64,000 bases of DNA. Origin: Metaphire vulgaris. Its lineage: Eukaryota > Annelida > Clitellata > Crassiclitellata > Megascolecidae. The notes under the pieces were generated by a model that was given only the letters and a program-made list of their open reading frames with translations, was not told where the DNA came from and did no database searches. This document shows, piece after piece, positions 55,541 through 64,000 of this stretch (positions within the stretch are counted from its first letter, which is position 1; each line of letters begins with the position of its first letter). Made by a program: the position numbers and the translations under genes. The stretch spans positions 1,199,834 to 1,263,833 of the forward strand of contig CM030834.1 in NCBI GenBank assembly GCA_018105865.1, given 5' to 3'.

Positions 55541-58500
55541 CTGTAAATAGGTAGACATTGTAAATATCACCACAAATAGGTATGAAAACCTATTTTTAAA
55601 AAATCAGTAATATTACAGTACAATAGTCTAGCCAAAAGTTTTAAATCTTTAGTTTCACATAGTTCAACAAAAAAGTTCCCATCAACATTTTCCATATTTT
55701 TATTCAAGTGTTTTGTTACAATCATAGGGGTAAACTTCTATTAGACCTATAGGCTCGAGCCCCCACTTTTTAAGAAGCTAACATAGGGTAGAGGAAAGCA
55801 TAGGGGCTGGTCTCCTCACCCCACTTTTTCATCCAAGTTTATGCCAATGGCTACAATCATCTTGAGTTCTTTTAATCTTTTATCCTTTAATCTTTATCGT
55901 TAACGTTTTTGTGTATGTTAATAAGAAGAGCTACTGAAGAGAATGAGGCCCATGCCATGACCGCCATGCAATGACATTTTTTAACTGAAGGCAACTAAAA
56001 GGCAATGTTGTGCTTTATGTATCATGTTATAATTGACTACTAAAATGTTACAACTATGGTATATATAAAATCTGAAAGTTCCTCTACATATCCTTTAGTC
56101 TTTATTGTTTCAGAATCTAAAACAGTGGTTCTTAACCTTTTTATGATCACGTACCCTTGAAACAAGTATAAGAGAAAGAAGTACACTGTACCTCCCCCCC
56201 CAACCAGCATATTTTACCTCAGGACAAAGTTTGTGCTCTGCTATATTTTGAAAAATTATGAACTGTAACAAATATCTGTCACAGATTGTGCACATGCCAG
56301 AAAGTGTGATTTTTCTTTAGAATTTCTAATTTACCGGTAGTGCAAAAATTTCTAGAGTATTTGTACGGTGTACAGAGTAAATTGTAGTAAGCTTTTAAAC
56401 AGACTTTATTTCCGGATAATTCTGCGTATCCCCACAACGTCCTTCAAGTACCCCAAGGGGTACAAGCACACCCCCTGGTTAAGAATCACTGATCTAAAAT
56501 ATCAACCATGTTGTGTTGCCTCATTTTCTGCACAAGTGGGATTTTATAACAACTCTAACCCATATTCAACTTTCCATTACCCACACATATCTTCGGTCCA
56601 CAACCTACAACTCAGAGTCTCCTCAGTGTGCCCCAAGCATGAACCTCCTTGTTCCTGAAACGAGGTTTTGAATCAGTTGGCCCTATCCTTTGGAATGCTC
56701 TTGACGCCAGCATGCGTGGCTTAGCAACTCCTAATTCCATGGCCCTCTTTTTGAAACGACTTAAAACTTATCTCTTTGTCAATATACAGTAACACACACA
56801 CACACACATATAAATATGCTATACAAATATTCTGTTACATTAATTACATTACATAGGAAATGATCATTCCCGTGACACATTAAGAGTGCCTTTGCTTACT
56901 TGTTTTCTATACAATATAATAAAACCGCGCTGATACCGTGAATGTTTAGGAAGACAGAGGCAGATGTTTCTTCTTGCCATCTTCTTGCTGAACACACGTA
57001 CTCTCCGGCGTCGCCAGGTTTTATCGATTTTATGAGAAGCTCTCCACTAGTAAAGACTTGGAACCTCATCTGAGAACCCAATGGCTGGCCGTTGAGTAGC
57101 CATGTGATGTTGACGTCTCGGGGATTCTCGTTGACACTGCACTGCAGCTTAACATTGACACCGGCGGTTATGTTTGTCCTTTCGGTGATGATCTGAACCG
57201 ACAGAAGATCTAAAGTTTCAAGTCAAACGAAAATTAGGTTAAAAAAAGATTAAATGAATTTAATTTAATTTCAAACCCAATTTTTAAGTCACTACCAACA
57301 AATGTTGCAAGATTTATTCATAACACACATTCTCTTACTTTAAACACATATATACATGCATGTATGTGCATGTTTATATGTACTGTATATATGTTTGTAA
57401 ATATAACTTATTCATTCTGGTATTCTGAGCAAATCGCTTATTTTCTTACTCATTGGCATGGTAAACACATATATACATGGCCAGAGTGTATATCAGGTGT
57501 ATATATGTTTGTAAGCAACATTCATCATCATCATCATCATCTTTGCTTTCTGCCAGATCATCAGCGGCAATAGCTAGACACAAAATGCTTCCAAGAAGTT
57601 CTATCTTCTGTCAATTGTTTGTGACGTTCCATGTTGCTGACGAACATGGAACGTCAGCAACATTAACAAAATATTTCTAAAAGATGTTTTTCAACTTACT
57701 TAAGACGTGAATCTGATATAATTTCTCTTTGGCAGCTCCAATGCCATTGTCAGCATGACAGACATAGTTGCCAGCGTCAGTCAAATTAACGCCAGATATC
57801 AAAAGACCATTGTCGGTCATTCTGTGGTTCGGGTCAGAAAAGACAGGATTGCCATCTTTGGTCCACGTAATGGACGGAACAGGGACGCCACTGGCACTGC
57901 ACGTCAGCCGGACATTGCTTCTTCGTACTATTTCTATGATTTCCATTTCTCCTTCGTTCTCGATTTTCACAGGAACTTCAACAGTTAAAGAGAAACTTTC
58001 AGGCATATAATTATGAGGAAACCAAAACATCGCATGATGTAACAAATGATTCAATAAGGGGTCGTTACATAATTACATAATGCTGGAAATGGCCTTTTTT
58101 GAAAACGTAAACAATTAGTGCCGTTTCAATAGACCCACCTCATCAGTAGGTGACAAATATTTTTTCAAATAACTCAATTTTTATAGTTTAAAGTGCAATT
58201 ACATTTATTATGTTCTGTAGACTATTTCCTAACATATTAAAGCAGGGGTTTCCAAAATATGGCCCGCGGACCGGATATGGCCCGCTAAGGCCTTTAATCT
58301 GGCCTGCAGCAAAAAATGAGGGACATGTGCAAATCTATTATAGGAATATTTTTTCCGCATGTGTCATAGAGGCATAGACTTTAATTCTAACTTGCCTCAA
58401 CTTTCAGCTGTCTTTTACCTTTTACCATAGATATGCGCTATTTCATGGACTCGTTCATCTCCAATTTCATGATTTCCAAATGGAAATCGAACCTCAGTTT

Positions 58501-61500
58501 CCAGACCTACATTACCAATATTTCAGTGAGATGGCTTAGCTGTAGGAAAAAAAACCATCTGCATTCAATAACCTTTTTTGACCATGAATCCGTGAGATTA
58601 AACTATTCTTAAATCCAAACTGAACCATCTGTCCACAACCCTCACAGAAAGTGAAAAGTTTTTCTTTCTTGGACCAAATTAAACATTTTCAGCAGATCTA
58701 TTCATGCATCTTAATGACTTTACATCTATTTGATTATTTTGGTGAAACCCTCTTTCTCTTCTCCTTTCTAATGATTTGTCAGTCCACAAGATTAGAGTCT
58801 TTTTCTTCAGCTTAAATTATGGCCATTGACCATCTTCGTTGCTCGTCTTTGCACTTTTTTAAAGAATCAAGAATGGATTCAAGCCTGAACACAGTATTCC
58901 AGATGAGGCCTTACTAATGACTTATAAAGTTTAATGATTATCTCTTTGTCACGACTCACAATTGTCCTTTTCACCATTCCCAACATTTGGTTTCCCTTTT
59001 GCTGCCTCCATGCATTGGTGAGATGGACAGTTTCATGGGTGATTATCCCCAAGTCTCTTTTTTCTGTTGTGGTTAGAACCTTCCCCTAAAGAATATTCAT
59101 TACCATTATTAGACTTCCCAACATGCATTACAGAACATTTATCAATATTGAAAAGCATCTGCCAGTCCACAGACCACTGAAACAATTTCCTTGATCTTCT
59201 TGTAAAATTTTTGCATCATCCTCCGAGTCTATATTTCTGCATAACTTTGTGTCATCGGCAAACTTTGAAATTTTGACAGTAATCCTTCATGGAATCATTT
59301 ATATATATTAGAAAAAGCAATCACAGCCCTGATATCACTGATAACTCTTGCCCACAAATGGCCCCCTAATGCCAACCTTCTGTCTTCTTCCTTCAACCAA
59401 TTTTCAATCCATCTGAATATTGCCCCCTTATTCCACAGGACTTCAGTTTGGCAGCCAGCCTTTATGGGGTACTTTATCAAAAGCTTTGCAAAATCTAAAT
59501 ATATTATGGAACTAAATATTTGAGTTATCAAAAACCTCCTCCAGAAATCCAACAGGTTGGTCAGGCATGAATCCCCCTTTGATCAAATCCATGCTGACTA
59601 CATTTAACAATTTTATGCCTAGTCAAATGTTCAAAATGCTTTCTTTGTAACATAAATTTGATGTTAACTACATTACCAATATTTCAGTGAGATGGCTTAG
59701 CTGTAGGAAAAATCCTGACTTGATTTTTTGACCATCAAAGTGAGATTAAAATATTCTTAAATGACAGGAACCATCTGCTGGTGTTGCTCACAGAAAGTGA
59801 ATGGCTTTGCAAATTACCATTTTCAGCAGATCTATTCATGCATCTTAATGACTTTAATATTTGAATATGAGGTGAAACAGCACTCGTCTGCGATTTGTAC
59901 TCCAAGATTAGAGCGTTCCTTCAGAAATTGGCACTTCTTTTGAGAATCAATTATCAAGAAGCTGCTTCAGTCACTTTTCACATTGTGACAAATAGAAGAA
60001 GCTGACTCCCTTTCCTTGCTTGTTTGTTCAAGACATCATTTCAAGTTTGAGAAAACAGTTCCAGGAATGTTTCTCTGCTCTGGATGCATGTTTTACTAAA
60101 ATAAGACTCTTTGAAAATCCTTTTGACTCTGTTATTGAATACTTACGTTCTGATTTGCAAATGGAAATTATTGATTTGCAATCCAGTGATATCCTGAAGG
60201 ACAAATTTCAGGGAGGAAATTTTATAGAATTCTATCAATGCCTTCCATGTGATCAGTTTATTCATTTAAAAGGTTTGCTCTTGAATTCATTTCTGCTTTT
60301 GGAACTAAATATTTGAGTGAAAAGACATTTCCTAAGATGAATTACATTAAATCCTGTTACAGATCAGCATTACCTGATGAACATTTAAAATCCTTACTTG
60401 TCATAGCAACTACACACTTTGAACAAGTTTGATGTAACTTTATCAGAAATGCATCACAGTAGTTAAAACCCATTTCAATTGCAACAGATCTTATGCAGTC
60501 TGCGTTATACACTGCATAAATTCAGCAATAAATAGCCTGTTATTGTCAGTTATTATTCGCTGTATAGTATAGTATAGTATAGTATAGTATAGTATAGTAT
60601 AGTATAGGCCTATTTTACTAAATTAAATTTATTGTGCAAGTGGCCATGGAGCTGTCAGAAGTCAGCAATGTGGCCTGCAGCTTAAAAACTGTTGGAGACC
60701 CCTGTATTAATGGAATCAAGTTAATAATAAGCATTCAAAAAACAAAAATCTCTGGCTGTAGGTCTTTTTCAAGGAACCCCCACCCGACCCACCCACCCAT
60801 TCTCAAGCATCACGTAATTTGGCAATGGCCCCTAATGGAGAATTACCAATACATTTTAAAACATAGATGACACTTTAAATGAATTCTTCATATTAAAGAA
60901 AACTTCTTAAATAAAAAATGTACACAAACCATGCTCCAAAACCAAGGGAACATTTTATTCACCGTCTTAAAGCCTCTATAATGTCTTAAAAAATTTGAAA
61001 CAAACTTCCTTTTTTTCTTACCATTTATTATTAACCTGTAAGTATGAGTGTCTACTCCAATGCTGTTGGATGCACGGCAGCTATAGGAAACTTTGGTATC
61101 GCTAACTTCAATGTTCTTTATGTGCAAAGTGTCATTGGCTAACACCATGGTCTTTCTCACACGGAGTTCATTATGAAGAATAGGAATTCTAAAAATAAAA
61201 CAAAGACTGTGCAGTAATTTAGAAAACAGAGCAAAACAATGACCAAAAACCTGACATTGGAATAAACAAAGATGTCATATGAAATAAAAGCTAATATTCC
61301 AAAGAATATATAAAATACATGAACACTACTACTAACAAACCTTCAATTAGTTTATCAACACTGTATTTGGAAGTATCTTGCAATCAAGTACCCTTGTTCC
61401 TACTATGAGTGCAAGTACCTGTGTTTAAATAAGAGAATGAGTATGCTAGAACTGTACTTGAGTTGTATTTCAGTACAAGCAGTGAGAACAATAAGCCTAA

Positions 61501-62077
61501 TGGTATACAAGTTGTGCATAGAGTGTTAAGTTTTTATTTAATTTTTTACAAATAATTTTTATTTGAGATTCTATGACACTGCAAAACATTTAAATCTTAT
61601 TTCCTCCATATCTTCATATGTTTTCTGTGTTCCTCTCTCCTCAGATGTCTGAAATTCTTTCCACATTATATATGTTGATTACAATGATACATTAATTTTT
61701 ATTAAAATTTGTAAAACCATAACTCACCCATCTTGGTACCAGGTCACCTGAGGGCGTGGAGCCCCTCGGGCCAAACAATCAAGAAATACGTCACTGTGCT
61801 CAACAACTGCAATTACCTCTGGGTATAAGTGAATAATAGGTACTTCCTCTGAAAAGACACATAAATAAAAGTTCCATATCAGATAACACTCTCTGAATAA
61901 GAAATATCAACGTTAGTCGCTCCATATAAAATGTGAATCAATTTCATTTCTTACAAGGTCATGCACCATCAAATATCTAGAAGGAGCAATCATTCAGAGA
62001 CCCTCAGAAAGAGTATAAAGAATTGTACTAAAATTGAGAAGATGAAGTGGTGATGATGATGAAGATGATGAAGATGA

Positions 62078-62128
<51 letters not shown>

Positions 62129-63864
62129 ATGATGATGATGATGATGATGATAATAACAACAACGATCAGGAACTGATTAAGGTGGCATATTGTACATGTA
62201 CTACTAGGACACCTAACAATTGAAAAAAAAAACAGCAAATCTAAAAGAGCATAAATCATAAATCACTGTTCTGGATGACTGCGAATTAAGAGTGCAGAAA
62301 ATGTATGATTAATGGTCATCATAAAATAGATGTTAAATAAGACTTGATTACAACAATCATAGCAAAACAGAACTGAAAATAGACAAACACATGATTCACA
62401 AACTGAAACAAACTGCTGTAGCATATTGAACATGCATTACAATGGGAGACAAGAAAGATATTAACTACTCAAATAGTAAATAACATTAAACACAAAATAA
62501 CCTTAAAAGATTACTTAAATAAAGTTCTCATGCTGAGGCACAGTGGAAAGAACAAAAGAAAGCAAAACACATTAAGCAACACACCAGAAATGCTTACTAT
62601 CAATGAAAGAATGAATGTCTGTGGAATACTTCTTACAAAAAAGGCAAAGGCAACAGAAAGAAGCAGATAGATGGGTCTGATCAACCAAATACCTGGACAA
62701 CCACGAAAATTCCAATCGCGCGCTGGGGTTATTCCATCGGGACAGCAATAGAACATAGACTTAGCACACTGTGAAGCTGAGCCAAGAATAGTGAACATTA
62801 GAAGGATACCCAGAGATATTTCAATGCCTAAATACTCCATATTTACATCAACTAAACTTAGAAAAATACCAATCGCTGAAAATATTTCAATTCTTTTAAA
62901 GAAAATCAATAAGGCAACACTTGGTCCAAATGATGCATGAATTATATTTCAACTCTAAAATGTGCAGACACTGGTTGCAAATTGGCCAAAGCTGATACCA
63001 CAAGTGGAGAAAATAGAACTCCAATTAGGCAACATTTCACAACACTAATTCCAAATGCTTTTCCACAAATAATATCATACGTAGTTTCTGATTTAAAAGA
63101 GATGTCCTCATAAGCAGTGGGATACCATACCCATATAACTGTGAACTGCTGCTGGTATGGTAAATGTTTGGACAATGGACAAATATCTTAATTCATGGAC
63201 AAAGCAATCCAGTTCGGACAAATAAAATGTTTCATTCAAATGTTCCTTGTAATACATTCACTCAGCACTCATTATAGTGGCAACAGCCTAGATGCTGCCA
63301 CTTAGGACTATAACAATCGATTGAATTTATACAAATCTTACAATGTTTTTTATGCCATCATGGATTTTTGCGTGCTTGTTAATAATATCAACTTATCCTT
63401 AGTCTTCTAACATACCCTCTGACTGATCTCTGTAATGACCTGGTCTTTTGCGGATGGATTTGAATTACCATCGATTTATACCCTTAGGTATTAGAACTGG
63501 TGCTATAGAAGTGCATAATTATTATTAGAATTATTATTTTATCTGAAAATATTTAGCAAACCAACCTTACTATAATCCTCAGTTATTTATATTATTTCCA
63601 ATGATCTAACGAAGCAATGATCTAATGAAGCTATTTTAAAATGTTACATACTTATAGCTGGTTCTACATTTAGCTCCAAGCAGACAGCAATACATTCCTC
63701 TTCCGTTACAAAACGGTTTTCGTTCCCATTGCATCCACCGTAGTCAAAACGACGACATGCAGATAGCTCCGGATCATGGTACCAGTACTCTTGCGATCCA
63801 GTACAGTTCTGACCGGAGTCCTGAGGAAGCTCGCATCTGCTCACCACAGACTCGTCTTCTACAA
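55404..63864 (-). CDS. Papilin-like extracellular matrix protein, 3' part (Kunitz, papilin cassette, 3 Ig, PLAC)
   Basis: Seven exons of a gene that enters from beyond the right edge. The domain order is one Kunitz/BPTI domain, one C-x2-S-x2-YCCPDG-x-TPA-x8-GCP cassette, three I-set Ig domains, and a C-terminal PLAC domain with the stop. This order is that of papilin, a secreted basement-membrane proteoglycan-like glycoprotein related to ADAMTS non-catalytic regions. All seven exons are joined by phase-compatible boundaries; phase 1 dominates, as expected for shuffled extracellular modules. The thrombospondin repeats, ADAMTS spacer and further Kunitz domains would lie outside the window. ATTAAA motifs at 55205-55210 and 55189-55194 are possible polyadenylation signals. 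Other Kunitz-Ig proteins (for example WFIKKN) lack both the CCPDG cassette and this PLAC end, so papilin-like is the best call. Confidence 0.93.
56123..56491. mobile_element. hAT-type MITE, 369 bp, 8-bp TSD
   Basis: Ends CAGTGGTTCTTAACC and GGTTAAGAATCACTG are inverted. Exact duplications ATCTAAAA at 56115-56122 and 56492-56499. GTACCC/GGGGTAC words lie further in. It lies in the last intron of the papilin-like gene. Confidence 0.94.
56560..56800 (+). mobile_element. LINE ORF2 C-terminal fragment
   Basis: Plus strand, after a frameshift, reads ESVGPILWNALDASMRGLAT then FLKRLKTYLF: the G..LWN.LP...R....F...LK..LF end of CR1/L2-like ORF2. Confidence 0.72.
56937..57209 (-). CDS. Papilin-like: Ig domain 3
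   Basis: A full Ig domain: NVKLQCSVNENPRDVNITWL, LNGQPLG, SGELLIKSIKPGDAGEYVCS, ARRWQEETSASVFLNI. Acceptor TTTAG|AT, donor CACG|GTATCA; phase 1 on both sides. Confidence 0.93.
57522..57542. repeat. (ATC)n microsatellite
   Basis: Six to seven ATC units between Ig domains 2 and 3. Confidence 0.85.
57700..57975 (-). CDS. Papilin-like: Ig domain 2
   Basis: A full I-set Ig in one 276-nt exon: RRSNVRLTCSASGVPVPSIT, WTKDGNPVF, NGLLISGVNLTDAGNYVCHA, DNGIGAAKEK. Acceptor TGAAG|TT, donor TTAA|GTAAGT; phase 1 on both sides. It lies 3 kb from Ig 1 because a hAT element with a nested LINE sits in the intron. Confidence 0.93.
58440..60440 (+). pseudogene. hAT transposase pseudogene (SCAND3/ZBED-like)
   Basis: The best part (60040-60310) reads ISSLRKQFQECFSALDACFT, PFDSVIEYLRSDLQMEIIDL, QSSDILKDKFQGGNFIEFYQ and CLPC, followed after frameshifts by FGTKYLSEKTFPKMNYIKS-type sequence (the hAT dimerisation region, usually S.CE..FS.M). 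VRWLSC lies at 58530 and again at 59690. Stops and frameshifts are frequent, so it is dead. Confidence 0.85.
58830..59665 (-). mobile_element. LINE RT fragment nested in the hAT relic
   Basis: The minus strand reads IYLDFAKLLIKYPIKAGCQT, FRWIENWLKEEDRRLALGG, then FADDTKLC (59236-59268), VDWQMLFNIDKCSVMHVGK-type sequence and EKRDLGII. This is the RT core of a LINE that differs from the YADD copy at 25-27 kb. Confidence 0.85.
60565..60607. repeat. (TATAG)n microsatellite
   Basis: About eight TATAG units inside the hAT relic. Confidence 0.95.
61022..61188 (-). CDS. Papilin-like: Ig domain 1, second half
   Basis: Encodes VLANDTLHIKNIEVSDTKVS then YSCRASNSIGVDTHTYRLI. The YSCRASNSIG F-G strand completes Ig 1. 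Acceptor TTTAG|A, donor ATG|GTAAGA (phase 1). Confidence 0.92.
61728..61848 (-). CDS. Papilin-like: Ig domain 1, first half
   Basis: Encodes VPIIHLYPEVIAVVEHSDVF, then LDCLARGAPRPQVTWYQD: the B-strand Cys and C-strand Trp of an I-set Ig fold. Acceptor TTCAG|AG, donor GG|GTGAGT (phase 2), so the domain is split by an intron. Confidence 0.9.
62040..62155. repeat. (GAT)n microsatellite
   Basis: Long GAT array with few interruptions, followed by repeat R2. Confidence 0.95.
62167..62228. repeat. Short dispersed repeat R2, copy 2
   Basis: GGAACTGATTAAGGTGGCAT, TTGTACATGTACTACTAGGA and CACCTAACAATTGAAAA. Second copy of 34912-34975. Confidence 0.75.
62693..62776 (-). CDS. Papilin-like: papilin Cys-cassette exon
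   Basis: 84-nt exon encoding TSQCAKSMFYCCPDGITPA and RDWNFRGCP. The CxxSxxxCCPDGxTPA...GCP pattern is specific to papilin and close relatives. Acceptor CTCAG|CT, donor CCAG|GTATTT; phase 1 on both sides. The usual G before CC is replaced by Y. Confidence 0.9.
63652..63864 (-). CDS. Papilin-like: Kunitz/BPTI domain exon
   Basis: One Kunitz domain with six cysteines. Spacings C2-C3 15, C3-C4 7, C4-C5 12 and C5-C6 3 are canonical. C1-C2 has 9 residues instead of 8. The residue after the second Cys (P1 position) is Thr, not Lys/Arg, so trypsin inhibition is unlikely. RRFDYGGCNGNENRF is the family core. Donor ATAA|GTATGT. Two in-frame acceptors are possible (exon start 63864 or 63858). A 17-bp minisatellite sits just upstream of them. 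Confidence 0.93.
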
Positions 63865-63880
63865 CTACAAATCCACACAC

Positions 63881-64000
63881 TTCTATTTCTTCAACACTTC
63901 TATTTCTTCAACACTTCTATTTCTTCAACACTTCTATTTCTTCAACACTTCTATTTCTTCAACACTTCTATTTCTTCAACACTTCTATTTCTTCAACACT
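63881..64000. repeat. 17-bp minisatellite, at least 7 copies
   Basis: Unit TTCTATTTCTTCAACAC repeated without change to the window edge. It begins about 17 bp upstream of the splice acceptor of the Kunitz exon. Confidence 0.97.

Larger units (their letters stand above)
58243..60704 (+). mobile_element. hAT transposon relic with nested LINE, 2.46 kb
   Basis: Ends CAGGGGTTTCCAAAATATGG and TTGGAGACCCCTG are inverted. TATTAAAG (58235-58242) and TATTAATG (60705-60712) are an 8-bp target duplication with one change. GGCCCGCGG/GGCCTGCAG words lie next to both ends. Inside is a decayed transposase interrupted by a LINE. It sits in the intron between Ig domains 1 and 2. Confidence 0.9.

Noticed and set aside
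61990..62259. Ser/His-rich open frame over the GAT array
   Set aside because: Product of the trinucleotide repeat. The same applies to 12762-13025 and 16500-16730.

Overview
The window is AT-rich animal genomic DNA. Short coding exons with GT..AG boundaries are spread over long introns packed with transposon relics and microsatellites. The gene content is a WDR62/MAPKBP1 scaffold and a papilin-type matrix protein, and the repeats include hAT, pogo-like, piggyBac-like, LINE and tRNA-SINE elements. This points to a metazoan, most likely an invertebrate; I cannot place it more precisely. There is nothing bacterial in it.

Two protein-coding genes are present, both on the minus strand. Gene 1 (about 41.46 to 3.02 kb) is a complete WDR62/MAPKBP1-like gene. 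I could join 32 coding exons with compatible phases, from an ATG at 41455 to a TAA at 3017-3019. Exons 2-17 encode the two WD40 propellers, exons 18-29 a Ser/Pro-rich acidic tail, and exons 30-32 the conserved helical C-terminus. The only irregularity is inside the large exon 29, where the reading frame must change. A 176-nt intron (4930-5105) or a 1-nt indel would explain it. The gene would encode about 1,900 residues and act as a JNK-pathway and spindle-pole scaffold by homology.

Gene 2 (from beyond the right edge to 55.40 kb) is the 3' part of a papilin-like gene. Its exons encode, in order, one Kunitz domain, one papilin Cys cassette, three Ig domains and a terminal PLAC domain with the stop codon. 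The first exons lie outside the window.

Between the genes (41.5-55.4 kb) I found no cellular gene. The main item there is a 2.97-kb DNA transposon (49413-52383) with inverted repeats of about 700 bp, a TATA target duplication and a frameshifted coding region of an uncharacterised Cys/His-rich family. A nearly perfect compound palindrome lies at 47745-47881. Introns hold five or more hAT MITEs with exact 8-bp target duplications, a hAT transposase relic carrying a nested LINE, two DNA elements with TACCGTATTT ends, two pogo-like MITEs, two tiny TTAA-flanked elements, a tRNA-derived SINE and about 17 LINE fragments. The region below 3.0 kb is the 3' flank of gene 1 and holds a LINE fragment split by a hAT element.
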